Of a stretch of DNA of 64,000 nucleotides, positions 1-10,070 are shown piece after piece. The DNA comes from Dysidea avara (taxonomy: Eukaryota > Porifera > Demospongiae > Dictyoceratida > Dysideidae): assembly GCF_963678975.1 (NCBI RefSeq), contig NC_089276.1:31388368-31452367 (forward strand), in the 5' to 3' direction. The stretch's first letter is position 1, and each line of letters starts with the position of its first letter. The notes under the pieces were generated by a model that was not told where the DNA came from, did not search any database, and saw nothing but the letters and a program-made list of their open reading frames with translations. Both the position numbers and the translations under genes were made by a program.

Positions 1-200
1 GAATTCAGCTATGTTACAAGTCACCTCATAGAGAGATCAGCTACAATCAAGTCATCATGTAGAAAGTAACAAATCATCTGTGAAAATGAAAAAAGTCACT
101 TTGGATAGAGATCAGCTGCAATCAAGTCACCATGTGTAGAGTTCATGTAAAGAGATCTGATTCAGCTACATTGCAGTCACCCTGTAGAGAGATGCAATAC
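1..200 (+). repeat. End of a 31-bp minisatellite array
   Basis: Degenerate copies of the monomer that fills 41.0-45.05 kb, in the same orientation: GATCAGCTACAATCAAGTCA followed by a CATGTAGA-type tail recurs several times. The array probably continues left of the window. It is followed directly by the hairpin and palindrome module at 201-520, the same order as in the complete composite element at 40.2-45.8 kb. Confidence 0.75.
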
Positions 201-520
201 ACTATTATGTTTGTATATACGTACATACAAAAAAGAAATTATTTAAAAAATACACACATAACCAAATGCACATAACAAATTCTTTACCTTCTTCCTGTAG
301 TAAAGAAATGACAAGTAAAAAAGAAGCTTCAAAGCTAGTCCTCTGGCCAGCTTTGGTACTATATAATATAATACAATTACAAAAAGAAGTGATATTACAC
401 AAAAACAGCCAAGCTGTAAAAAAAAGTGCAGCCAGGGTGAAAGCTATTTTTGGCCACCATGATTTCAAATCTTTTTGGCTTTTATTGGAGGCCTCACCAT
501 TTATCACAACTTGATTTGGA
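201..520 (+). mobile_element. Hairpin plus half of a palindromic element
   Basis: A short hairpin lies at 330-355 (arms CAAAGCTAG and CCAGCTTTG). It is followed by one arm of the palindrome that is complete at 17.5, 45.5 and 50.3 kb, recognised by ACAGCCAAGCTGTAAAAA and the later GGCCACCATGATTTC. The second arm is missing, so the copy is truncated. Small open frames here on both strands are by-products of the inverted repeat. Confidence 0.65.
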
Positions 521-967
521 TAGTTACATACTTATGAACAATTAAACCTTATTGAATGTGTTGGAAAGCTTTTCTAATGATCATGCTGAACATTGCGGGT
601 TGTAAACATGTTTAGTGAAGAGGTGTGGTCTTAGAAATGTGCCATATGCACAAATTACCAGCCATTTTTGTATGGCAAAAGAAATGCAATGTCAACTGCA
701 ACCAACCTTTCACACAACAATGAAAGTGAACTTCGGCATGGACTAGTCAGTTGCATTTCAGTTGCTTTGGAAGGTGATTTAAATTTTGCATTCATAAACC
801 ACTTGTACAGAAACGTCACCTAAGAAGAAGTTCTTCTTTTTCGTAAAGTATGACTACAAGGTCTCTATTTCAGGTAGTGATTAATTGGTGCAGTATTACA
901 GTGAGCAAAACTAATTGATTGTTTTGCCCTACTCAAATCCGGATTGTATTATATTAAATGATGTAAT
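521..967. other. Unassigned intergenic DNA
   Basis: AT-rich sequence with no convincing gene, RNA or terminal repeat that I can recognise. Confidence 0.5.
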
Positions 968-1724
968 ATGTGACCGGATTTGAAAAACCAGACTTCCACA
1001 CACATCCAGATTTGGGACTTTAAAGGACCATAACTCAATGTATGAGTAGGCTATTACTTTCAAATTTTGACCTGTACTTGGATAATCCATAGAGAGAAAA
1101 TTGTAACTAATAGCATACTGAATGGTGAAATTACAAGGGGTTAAAGTCAAAGAATTAGATGTGTGTGGAACAGCGTTGAAACTGGGTCGGGTCATCCGGG
1201 TCACATTTTCTCCGGGTCATCCGGGTCTGACCCGGTTTACAATTTATCCGGGTCTGACCCGGATTGGATCACATGAGAAACAAAATTGTTCGTTTGACGA
1301 CGTGGAACTTATAAACGCTATCGCATAGCTCTTTCGTGAGCCACGCCCACTTATTGCATTACCAACATATGCTCAGCCACGCCCATTTGTTAGTAAGTGC
1401 AGTATGTAGCACGAAACTGAGGGTATCTATGGTGAGGGGTAGCTATTGTCAGTAGGTGAAGACCTTTTTTTTTGGTCTTCAACCAATATTTACTCAACAC
1501 GAATCGAACGCTCAAAATGTAGACTCGTTCGCTCGCTCGAGACTAGCCGAAACATGTCTCGGCTTTAATTAATCCGGGTCACATCCGGGTCAATCCAGGT
1601 CACATCCGGGTCAAATCCAGGTCTGACCCAGATTGCTATCCGGGTCAGTGGGTCATCCGGGTCAGCAGTAATGACCCGGTTTCAACGTTGGTGTGGAAGC
1701 CTGTTTTTGTCAATACAGTCACAT
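968..1724. mobile_element. Inverted-repeat MITE, split by an insertion
   Basis: Starts with ATGTGACCGGATTTG followed by CTTCCACACACATCC. The matching right arm (ATGTGTGTGGAA, later CAGTCACAT) is split by the insertion at 1171-1690. An intact relative of about 240 bp is at 45071-45313. The family is unclassified. The right arm is diverged, so this copy is old. Confidence 0.65.
1171..1690. mobile_element. hAT-like MITE with CCGGGTC repeats
   Basis: A 520-bp element with inverted ends CAGCGTTGAAACTGGGTC and GACCCGGTTTCAACGTTG. It is flanked by a perfect 8-bp direct repeat GTGTGGAA (1163-1170 and 1691-1698). An 8-bp duplication and CAG-like ends are usual for the hAT superfamily. Both subterminal regions are packed with CCGGGTC or CCGGGTCA units, which may be transposase-binding sites (inference). 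No coding capacity is seen. Confidence 0.8.
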
Positions 1725-1928
1725 TATAGTGCTACACCTTATTGTTAAACACATCTATAAACTTGCATATAGGCATGCGTCTATTATGCCAGCATAATTT
1801 CGGGAATAATAGGGAATCAGAGAATATTCCGGAATAATCGGTTAAATTCTAGACGTATTCGGAAATAATTGGGAACTTTCTGGAAATGAAAAAAAAGGAA
1901 ATGAGTCCAATGGACGGTGTATTGAACG

Positions 1929-4060
1929 ATGTTCTTAACTCAGATGAACACAGCGGGTGATGAATTTGGTAATGAAATGATTGATCATGAGAGTTTTATT
2001 GATTCGGACGTAGAAATCATTAGCAGTAGTACTACTGACGGTGCTCAATTGCGAAGGTCCAGCTGTTCAAGTAGGGAACATGGGGGAGATCACGAGACAA
2101 CAGAAACAATCTCAGGAGTGACCCAGCCACAAACCAATTCATTGTTGAGCATTTTGAAAGCTTCTAAGGCCTCGAGCCTCTCTAGGAAGCGAGCTCAAGC
2201 TAGGAATCCCCCTTCCGGAAAACGAAGGTGTAGAGGAACTTTTGCAAATGAGCCTAAAGGTATTGACCCTGCACAGCGAGTTAAAAAATATAGAAATGAA
2301 CCCTTCTCAGTTGCTAATAAGAAATTGTTTTGTAGAGAGAAGAACTGAGAAGAAATGAGTGTTGAGAAAAGTATGACACTTACCCTAACTCTAACCCCCT
2401 AACCCTAGAGAAGAACTGAGTGTTAAGAAAAGTATTGCGGAGAATCATGTGAAATCGTCCAAGCATGCTAAAGGAAAGGAAAGGATGAGTAATTTATTAA
2501 AAAAGGAAGCACGAGAAAGAGATCTAGCAGAAACGCTCCAGAAATCCAATGATGATGTTCACCTTCGTGGAGAAACATTACCACAAACACAGCAAGTTTT
2601 TCGTGTGAAAGTGCTAAAATCATTTTTGCAAGCAGGTATACCTTTGAATAAAATTGGCCCTCTTGGGGATTTATTAGAGGAAGGTGGCTACCGCCTCTGT
2701 GACAGAAGGTTTCTGTATGACTTAATTCCCTTTGTTGTAAAAGAAGAAGAGATGCAAATTAAAGACGAAATCAAAAACAAGCATGTTGGTGTCATATTTG
2801 ATGGGACAACTCATACTTGTGAGGCACTTGCAATCATTTTGAGGTTCATTAGTGACTCATTTACTATAGAGCAAAAGCTGGTTAGAATTCAGCTACTTGC
2901 CAAAAGCCTGACTGGAGAGGAAATTACTCGGGAATTGACCAGTGTGCTATCAACTTCTTTAGGAATTACTTCACAGTTTGTTGTAGCTACGATGAGAGAT
3001 CGTGTCTCTTGTGAACAACGTTGCCATACGCACAATGAAAATAATATACCAGAATTCTCTGGACATTGGATGTTTTTCACACACTCTGGACCTAGTGGGT
3101 GATCACTTTAAACTTCCAAATCTTACTGAATTTGTTAGTGCATGGTTGACACTGTTTTCACATAGCACTAAAACAAAGTTTTTGTGGAAAGAGCAAACTG
3201 GCAAAGCTATGGCAACGTACAGCCATACTACAGTAGATGGTGGAGTAAGTGGGAGGTCATGCAACAGCTATTGCTACAATTCGAAGACATAAAACCATTT
3301 CTGATCAAAAACAGTGACATTGGTCCACACACCAGGCCTAGGCTACTTTCATTTTTTGAAGATCCGCAAAAATTACACCATCTGAAAATTGAATTAGCTG
3401 CTGTTGTTGATTGGGGAGAGCCTTTTGTAAAGGCTACATATAACCTGGAGGGTGATGGGTCTTTAGCATTTACTTGTTACGAAGCTATTCAAGAGGTGAT
3501 TACATCAATTCAAGTGGAGAATATTCCAAACATACAAGCTGTGGCAAGAGATATTTCACCAAGCCTTACAACCCAAAAAAGGCTCATAGCACATGCCAAG
3601 CAGTGCATTCAGCCAGGTTTAGAATATTTTAATCTACAGCTTAACACTAGCTTGAAAATTCCCTTAATGGCTTTTAAAGCTTCTCGGTTGACAAATCCAA
3701 CAATGATAAAGAATCTTAACCCTGATGCTTCATCAGTAGATCTTTTAAAATCCTTTCCATTTCTTTCTGCTGAAGAAATATGTAACTTGAAGGCTGAGCT
3801 TCTGGCTTATCTTGCTAAGGCTGAGGATCTCGATGACACAGTTGACAAACTGTCATGGTGGAAAATTCAGGAAACAAGTCTGCCAAACTGGTGTGCTGTA
3901 GTCAAAAGAAGTTTACTTGTACAGCCATCCTCAGCAGTTGTCGAATGAGTCTTTTCCCTACTAAACTCTGGATTTGGAGACCAATAGGAACAGTCACTTC
4001 AAAATTATATTCAAGCATCTGTAATGTTAAGATACAACAATCATTAGACAGGATATTGAC
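1929..4060 (+). pseudogene. hAT transposase pseudogene (zinc-finger N-terminus)
   Basis: Cut-and-paste transposase of the hAT superfamily. From 1929 the frame encodes an acidic leader, then a basic stretch and the start of a C2H2/CGGBP1-like finger beginning KLFCRE. The finger resumes after a filler as SIAENH and KSSKH near 2430-2466. The core follows from 2449, including GVIFDGTTHTCEA near 2800. The C-terminus carries the dimerisation signature QPSSAVVE then VFSLLN near 3920-3965. Breaks: an insertion at about 2347-2412, frameshifts near 3005 and 3226, a TGA at 3945-3947 where the family has Arg (CGA to TGA), and a TAG near 3984. It cannot make an intact protein. The family call is strong; close relatives were not searched. 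Confidence 0.8.
2347..2412 (+). repeat. Telomere-like filler with local duplication
   Basis: A CCCTAA-type run (TACCCTAACTCTAACCCC followed by CTAACCCTAG, 2381-2408) lies between two imperfect copies of the transposase sequence AGAAGAACTGAG...TGTT(A/G)AGAAAAGTAT. Removing one copy and the filler restores the finger reading frame. CCCTAA is the complement of the common animal telomere repeat TTAGGG. Confidence 0.75.
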
Positions 4061-4355
4061 TACATTTTTGTGCATTACTGTAATTATAAGTACTATACAC
4101 TTGTGGTAAAATTAAATCTGTAGTATATTATGACTTCATACTCTAATTTACGCAATGAACTCTTTATCAATAGTGTGTAAGTTGTAAGCATAACGTTGGG
4201 AATAATAGGGTGCTGTGAGAATAATTTTGGAATAATAGGTGGGAAAAAAAAGAAGTGCCAGAAAGAATAATGGGAAAATTTTGGAGCATAATAGACTTAA
4301 GCCTACTTGTATACCACAGGATCGTAAGCTATGCACTGTGGTGTATAACTGTTAT

Positions 4356-4852
4356 CAGTGGCGGATCTAGGATTTTTAAAAGGGGGTTTCTGAATGTTGG
4401 TATAGCTGAATAAGGCATCTGATGACATCTCTCGGGAAATTTGTGAGACTTTAGAAGTTCTGAAATCGGATTTTAGGCTATTTTTAGTTACAAATTGCAA
4501 TAAATCGAATGCTTTAAATAAATACTATAGCTAACTATAGGGCAAAGATGGTGACTACAAGCTGTAGCTTTGATTGCTCTATTAGAGTAGTTACTTGACT
4601 GCTCTATTAGAGTATCTCGATCGTTTTTAATGCAGTGAGAGATGAAAAGTGAAGTGTTGCTGAGGGTTTAATAGCTATAAATGGTGTCAGTTAAGTGCAA
4701 CTGCATGCATGCTACTGAAATACAGTGGTATTTAGTTGTTTGCTATGACAAATTGTCAATACAACAATGTTTATATATTTAGACTGCCACTGAGCTAAAT
4801 TTAAAAGGGGGTTTCTGTCGAAACCCCAGAAACCCCTCTAGATCCGCCACTG
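4356..4852. mobile_element. hAT-like MITE, CAGTGGCGGATC end family
   Basis: Ends CAGTGGCGGATCTAG and CTAGATCCGCCACTG are exact inverted repeats, flanked by GTTAT on both sides (4351-4355 and 4853-4857). Inside each end is an AAAAGGGGGTTTCTG stretch. The interior carries two copies of a GACTGCTCTATTAGAG-type motif (4571-4590 and 4597-4623) that recurs in other element families here. Relatives with 8-bp duplications at 8527 and 12115 suggest hAT affinity. Confidence 0.8.
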
Positions 4853-4857
4853 GTTAT

Positions 4858-5985
4858 ACCATGCTTGGTGGCTACACTTATCATATTTGGTATACACATC
4901 CTGCAAAATCCTTAACTAAAACAGTAAACAAGTGTCTAATAACAAGCACTAAGCCAACCAACTATTATTCCTAGCTGGATTGCTGAGTGGATTTTTGATG
5001 AACTCTTGTCTCTTTTGTGAATAAGTTTAGTAATCACAAGTAATTGGGCATGACATTGCTAAAGACACTGAATAATTCTACAGATTTCAGTCACTAAGAG
5101 GCACTGTTTCATACTATCTCTAATTGCTTCATCTATTGCATGCACTCTTCCGTCATGTGAATATTTATAACATATCCCTCTTATAAGAGTTAAAGCACTG
5201 CTGTAACATAAAAGAGTGATTGAAAGACAAATATAGCATGAGGAGAAGCCAAGTCCTATATTTCATCTCAAGACCATTCTTTGAGTACTATAATTTACAT
5301 ATAGCATGAGCCTATAACTGGTATAGAGAACTGTCAACTTGAGGTATACACAAGACACACGAAACAAGTAGAAACTTACAGAGTAGTCTTATCATCAGTA
5401 GAATAGGCATTATACGTGTGTTATGCTTGTGCTTCACCTGCATTACACTAGGATGAGCAAGAGGATGAATCTTCTCAACAACTAAAGTTTTCGATTGTAG
5501 TACATATTTAATAAGTATATTTCCATGATATTCCTACAACTCGTCCGTTTATGTGAACAAAACAAAGTAAGAAAGTTCACTGCTGCTGCCCACAAGCAAC
5601 CATCATTTAAATCTTCCAAGTATGTCTGTAAATTAAATCAAGTCGTTCTGTACTAACTGGTTGGGTTGATTCATTAGCCAACATGGCATTTTGGTTGATT
5701 GATTTTACTGGCTGCAAATAGGCATGGCAGTTCTATATCTACCTGGTATAGAGCTGTGGGTCTATGAAAGTGTTCTATAACAGCCCAATATAGAACAGTT
5801 TTGTTCTGTATGGCTTTTGTAGAACCGTCTTTTTGTTTTGATCCTCCCATGCAAAGTTTTTATATCAAGCTAAAAATAATAGGTATGGATTTACATGTAA
5901 GAATAAGGATATTTGAAAGTTGTCCATAATTCATTCCCTTAGCAACCAGTAATTAGTATACGTATATTATTAATATTGATGTATA
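4858..5985. other. Unassigned intergenic DNA
   Basis: AT-rich and without a supportable gene or repeat boundary. Open frames are short and look random. Confidence 0.5.
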
Positions 5986-5986
5986 T

Positions 5987-6512
5987 GTATAGTCTTGTAC
6001 CCAGCCAGGCTCGCACTAATGCGCAAACACCGTCTGGTGATGATGCTTGAGTTTCTTGGGCCCGGAAGTATGATCCAACCAAAATATTGGCTGGCCAATC
6101 AGAATCAAGGAATTGCATAATCATTTAAAAACAGTGATAGATCGACCATTCGTAAATGGCTAGGAATAAAGTAAACTCAGAATAGGGCATTTGCTAGATG
6201 TGATCTCTTACTGTTTTAGTAAAGGGTAGCATTTCATTTCTGGTGAAACGTCAAGTCACAATTCATAAGGTTAGATCGGAAAATACAACTTGACAGCAAA
6301 CATCTTGAACAACCTAGGTGAGTAAATGGCTGTAAATCGTCTACTTTTTCATATACTTCCAATACATTCATGCAATTATGCAACTCATCAATTCTGATTG
6401 GCCAGCCAATATTCTGGCTGGATCGCACTTCTGGACCCAAGAAATTTGGGGTTGTTAGCAGACATTGTTTGTGTATTAGCACGAGCCCGGATGGGCACAA
6501 GACTAGTATATG
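5987..6512. mobile_element. Inverted-repeat MITE, about 525 bp
   Basis: The left arm (GTCTTGTACCCAGCCAGGCT onwards) and right arm (ending in CGGATGGGCACAAGAC) are imperfect inverted repeats of roughly 140 bp. Both contain TTCTTGGG(C/T)CC and ATTGGCTGGCCAATCAGAAT. The interior is non-coding. The peptides in the arms are mirror artefacts of the inverted repeat. Confidence 0.7.
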
Positions 6513-6793
6513 TACACATATAATAACATGGCATATTCATTAATTAGTATACATGATCAAAACTATAATAAAGAGAGTGCAGGAATGCAAAAAATTCATG
6601 ATCATGTTGGACAGCTTTTAAACATTGCACAAATCATGGTAAGCTACATATATAAATGCTTTTGTTGACATGGTGTTGTGTATGGAATAGCTACGCATGA
6701 ATGCACCAAGTAATATTTTCAAGAAATCCTAATATGCCCAATGAATTTTGATGAATCCAGTTAAAATCAAATACTATTGTTATTGTTATTGTA

Positions 6794-6838
6794 GTTATTA
6801 AAGCTTTACAGTGACCAGCACTGTAAAGCTTTAATAAC
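6794..6838. repeat. Perfect palindrome, 20-bp arms
   Basis: Arms GTTATTAAAGCTTTACAGTG and CACTGTAAAGCTTTAATAAC match base for base around the 5-base loop ACCAG. It lies 25 bp upstream of an ATCAAGACTCACGGTAG terminus, as a larger palindrome does at 9874-9994. Confidence 0.9.
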
Positions 6839-6862
6839 ATGGATTAAGGACTTATCAGTTAA

Positions 6863-6915
6863 ATCAAGACTCACGGTAGTGAGTTGCGTGGCCAGTAAAG
6901 CAGAAACGCACACCA
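6863..6915 (+). mobile_element. Terminus-like fragment, ATCAAGACTCACGGTAGTGAG
   Basis: The first 50 or so bases match the leading end of the composite elements at 18026, 40177 and (reverse) 54127, including the mini-hairpin ACTCACGGTAGTGAGT. Similarity fades after GGCC, so this is a fragment or a family sharing only the terminus. Confidence 0.6.
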
Positions 6916-7407
6916 CAGACAATAAATTATGTGACCACTACACGTGATGATTTTACAGGAACAAATGTTGTCAAATTCAGCCTTCCTGTAACTCAACCGT
7001 CACCTATGTTATCCCTCTGAAACTCTAGAGTTGATGTCCTTCATCCATGTTAACTGATAGGTGCTTGGGGTATGTATATAGGTTAACAATGACTGTTTGA
7101 AGATTGCCTACAACAATAGCTGCACTGTTTAATGCAGGTGTGAAACAAAAATTAAATTAAATATATGTAATGCATGGGGTCAAGCTTTATCACTATGTAG
7201 CAATCCTCAACCAAGTGTCTTAGTGGAGGATTGTCCCTACAAGTTCCTATACATAGGGATCTACTGTACAGCATAATTTTGGGAGTAATAAAGAATAAGG
7301 AATAATAAATTCATGAATTTTATCTGTATTATAGTGAAAAAGTTCTAAAACATTAAAAGGTCAACATTTCTGAAGTAAATACCAGAGTTTGAAGATGCAA
7401 CATGCTT

Positions 7408-8107
7408 GGTGGCGGATCCAGGGGGAGAACATGCCCACACCCCCCCCTTCAAAAAGGGTTCACACTAATTTCAAAACGCATCATGCCCATGGGTGCCCCC
7501 ATGCATATATATTGATATATTATACCACAATTGGTTTCACAAGGTTTCACATGCCCTCTACTATCTAAAGAATGATTTCTTACAATCAGTAGTCCAAAGT
7601 TAGGGTTAGGGTTTGGGTTCAGTATAAATCCAGTCAGGGGTAGGGTTTGGGTTCAGCCGTATTCTTTAATATACACTAGATCACTATTTTTATATTATCT
7701 TGCATTTAAGTACGTCTAAAATTCAGGGTTCTGGCAGCTGGCAGTGGTGGTACGGTTGTTATGGCTCTGATTTGTTATGAAACGTCCTGGGATTGAGCTC
7801 AGAATTTTCACATTTTATTTTTAGTTTTTTACAAGTTTTGAGTTAAAGTCACAAAAGGCATCAAGCGTTATGAAATTAGTGCTACCCTTCAAAAAGACAA
7901 GATCGAGATACTCTAATAAAGCAGTCACAGTGTTCACGAGGCAGTGTAGCTTACTTATGAAGCTATAAATAAGGATTTTATTTTACATACGTGATATATT
8001 ATATATTTGGTAAAGGATAGCTATTATTGCTGTGACCTTTTTTTTTTTGCTCTTCAACTTTTCAGCAATGTGTGCCCCCGTCTTTCCAAACTCTGGACCC
8101 GCCCCTA
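7408..8107. mobile_element. CAGTGGCGGATC-family MITE
   Basis: Left end GGTGGCGGATCCAGGGGGAG and right end CTCTGGACCCGCCCCT form imperfect inverted repeats with C-rich subterminal runs. From about 7900 on, the interior is the same as the element at 16752-17071 in reverse, including the GATCGAGATACTCTAATAAA motif and a poly-T tract before GCTCTTCAACTT. ATGCT occurs at both flanks, a weak target-duplication candidate. Confidence 0.65.
7600..7660 (+). repeat. Short telomere-like TTAGGG stretch
   Basis: TTAGGGTTAGGGTTTGGG is followed 20 bp later by a second TAGGGTTTGGGTTCAG, both inside the MITE. It may be an interstitial telomere-like repeat or simple drift. Confidence 0.4.
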
Positions 8108-8518
8108 ATGCTGTTATCATTCTTTTCTCTGGTTGAGGTCAGGCAGAAATGGAGATAAAAGAACCTTCAGCACAAGCTACATGGCAAGTCATTTGACAGC
8201 CTGACTTTGCCACAGTTGCTGTAGCTTATTTTATAGCAGATGTAATTTCAGAAATGTAGCTGTTTTCACAGTGGAGTCCTAGTTATGAAAAGTTCTGATG
8301 TTTACGTAATTGAATTCTTTGGGTCATATGATGAACAATGTTGGTAGAGGTATTTATTGAATTTATTGGTATATTCCCACATTTACAACTATCTATGTAA
8401 GAATTGAAAATGGTGCCGACTCAAAGTTTACATGTATGTGCCGTACAGCAGGATAAATGTGTGAGGTCCAATTTTTATGAATTTACAAATCAAAGTTTAG
8501 CATGCAAAAGTTTCTGCT
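8108..8518. other. Unassigned intergenic DNA
   Basis: No gene or bounded repeat seen. Confidence 0.5.
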
Positions 8519-8526
8519 GGTATTCA

Positions 8527-8985
8527 ATGGTGAATCCAGGGTGGGGCATTTGGGGCACACACCCCCCGGCATCTCCCCCCCTCACCTCAGCTGTGGAGGA
8601 GCCAGCTATACTTCTGATTAAAATACTAAACTTTATATCAGGCCAAGATCAGTTTATAAAACTCATGAAAATGTGCAGCATTTATTACAAATTTGCCTGA
8701 AACTAAAGCAAACCAAAGTCAAGCTAGCTGTGAATTAGCCTTTGTGCGTACTAAGCGCTAAGCGCCTCTAAAAATAGTTATTGTGTTGCTATTGTTCAAG
8801 CCTTGTAAACAGTTTTGAAACTTCATAAACATTTGTAAAGGCCAAAATGGCATAATCAACAGTGATACACTACTAAGGGGAGATTATTTGCTGCTTCAAA
8901 AATGCAGGAAAACCTGGTTCTCCCCAACCACCTACAACTTAGCCTGTTTGTGCCCCTCCCTTTGCCAGCTCCTGGATCCACCCCT
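8527..8985. mobile_element. hAT-like MITE with 8-bp target duplication
   Basis: Ends ATGGTGAATCCAGG and CCTGGATCCACCCCT are flanked by the perfect 8-bp direct repeat GGTATTCA (8519-8526 and 8986-8993). The ends belong to the CAGTGGCGGATC-like family, and the 8-bp duplication supports hAT-type transposition. Interior non-coding. Confidence 0.8.
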
Positions 8986-8993
8986 GGTATTCA

Positions 8994-9873
8994 TATATTT
9001 TGAGTGAGTAGAAGTTTGCCTTGATCTTATATATTCTTGAAGCTTTGTAATGTTGCCATAGTATCATCCAAAGAGATGTGCAGAATTACGGAGATTAAGA
9101 TGCTCTTGTAATGAGCAAACAAACACCTAATGAGAGGGGTAATTGTAATGAGTATCGTACGTAGTGTGCGGGATTATGATAAGACTGTTCTCAAACTCAC
9201 AACCTGGTGAGTGATTACATCCTGGCAGTGCTGTAACCGATGGAAACTTTCCACCACTAAAATGCATTGAACTTCATGAAGTGAAATGAGCAACTTTCAT
9301 ATATTTTTCTAAGCATATTCTTGAAAGATTACCTACGTATGTATATGACTACATATATTCAGTATATTAGTTATTCACCTAGTTATTCACATAAATTAAT
9401 GCAGGTCACTGTGTAATGTGATCACCTGGCCACTGTAAGAACAATATAACAATATTATAGTGTTGTTTGTTTACAATAAAGTAACCTGACTATGTGCATC
9501 AATTGGCCCAGAGGTGACCAGAATAGCCAGGATTTACATACATAAGTTAGTGGAAATGTGTATATTTATATAAGTATTAAATTTGTGTAGCACACTCCAC
9601 CACATGGAAGCAGCTCTACTCATGCTACTAGTAATGTGCAGTTACAAAATGCAGAAGCTATAGGTAATCATGTAGTAATATTCCTGTTTGCTGCATTCTT
9701 TGTTATATATAACAACTAATGCAGTTGAAATGACCTTGAATTGAATTTTTATAATAGTGTTTCGCCTTTTGCATTTAAACAAGTGTATGTTCTATTAGAG
9801 TATCACAATATTCCAACATATCACATATGTTATAGCAAGTATTTCTTAATACCTCAAAATTTTAAAGAGTGTA
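8994..9873. other. Unassigned intergenic DNA
   Basis: AT-rich, no supportable gene. Short open frames have no recognisable motif. Confidence 0.5.
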
Positions 9874-9994
9874 AGCAATTTAAATATTTAGATTACATGT
9901 GCTTTTTAGAAAGCACACGTAATCTAATTTAAATATTAAGATTACAAGTGCTTTTTAGAAAGCACACGTAATCTAAATATTTAAATTGTTTGCA
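9874..9994. repeat. Compound palindrome of about 120 bp
   Basis: GCAATTTAAATATTTAGATT at the left is mirrored by AATCTAAATATTTAAATTG at the right. Between them lie two internal hairpins, each built from GATTACA(T/A)GTGCTTTTTAG and AAAGCACACGTAATC. It ends 6 bp before an ATCAAGACTCACGGTAG terminus. Confidence 0.85.
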
Positions 9995-10000
9995 AATTAG

Positions 10001-10070
10001 ATCAAGACTCACGGTAGCGAGGTGCACGGCCAAGAAACTACGAATCACATGCCCAATTAAAAGACGTGCG
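10001..10070 (+). mobile_element. Terminus-like fragment, ATCAAGACTCACGGTAGCGAG
   Basis: Shares the composite-element leading end for about 50 bp, then diverges. It follows a strong palindrome, as at 6863. Confidence 0.6.

Larger units (their letters stand above)
1780..4295 (+). mobile_element. Decayed hAT transposon
   Basis: Contains the transposase remnant at 1929-3947. Candidate ends are TCTATTATGC (1780-1789) and GCATAATAGA (4286-4295). Both ends are followed inward by several GGAATAAT or GGGAATAATAGG subterminal copies (1800-1880 and 4195-4275). I could not find a matching 8-bp target duplication, so the exact ends are provisional. A related terminal fragment appears near 7272-7310. Confidence 0.6.
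6513..7407. other. Intergenic DNA with repeat fragments
   Basis: No gene recognised. It holds the palindrome at 6794-6838, a composite-element terminus at 6863-6915, and near 7272-7310 an AGCATAATTTTGGGAGTAAT fragment like the ends of the hAT element at 1780-4295. Confidence 0.5.
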
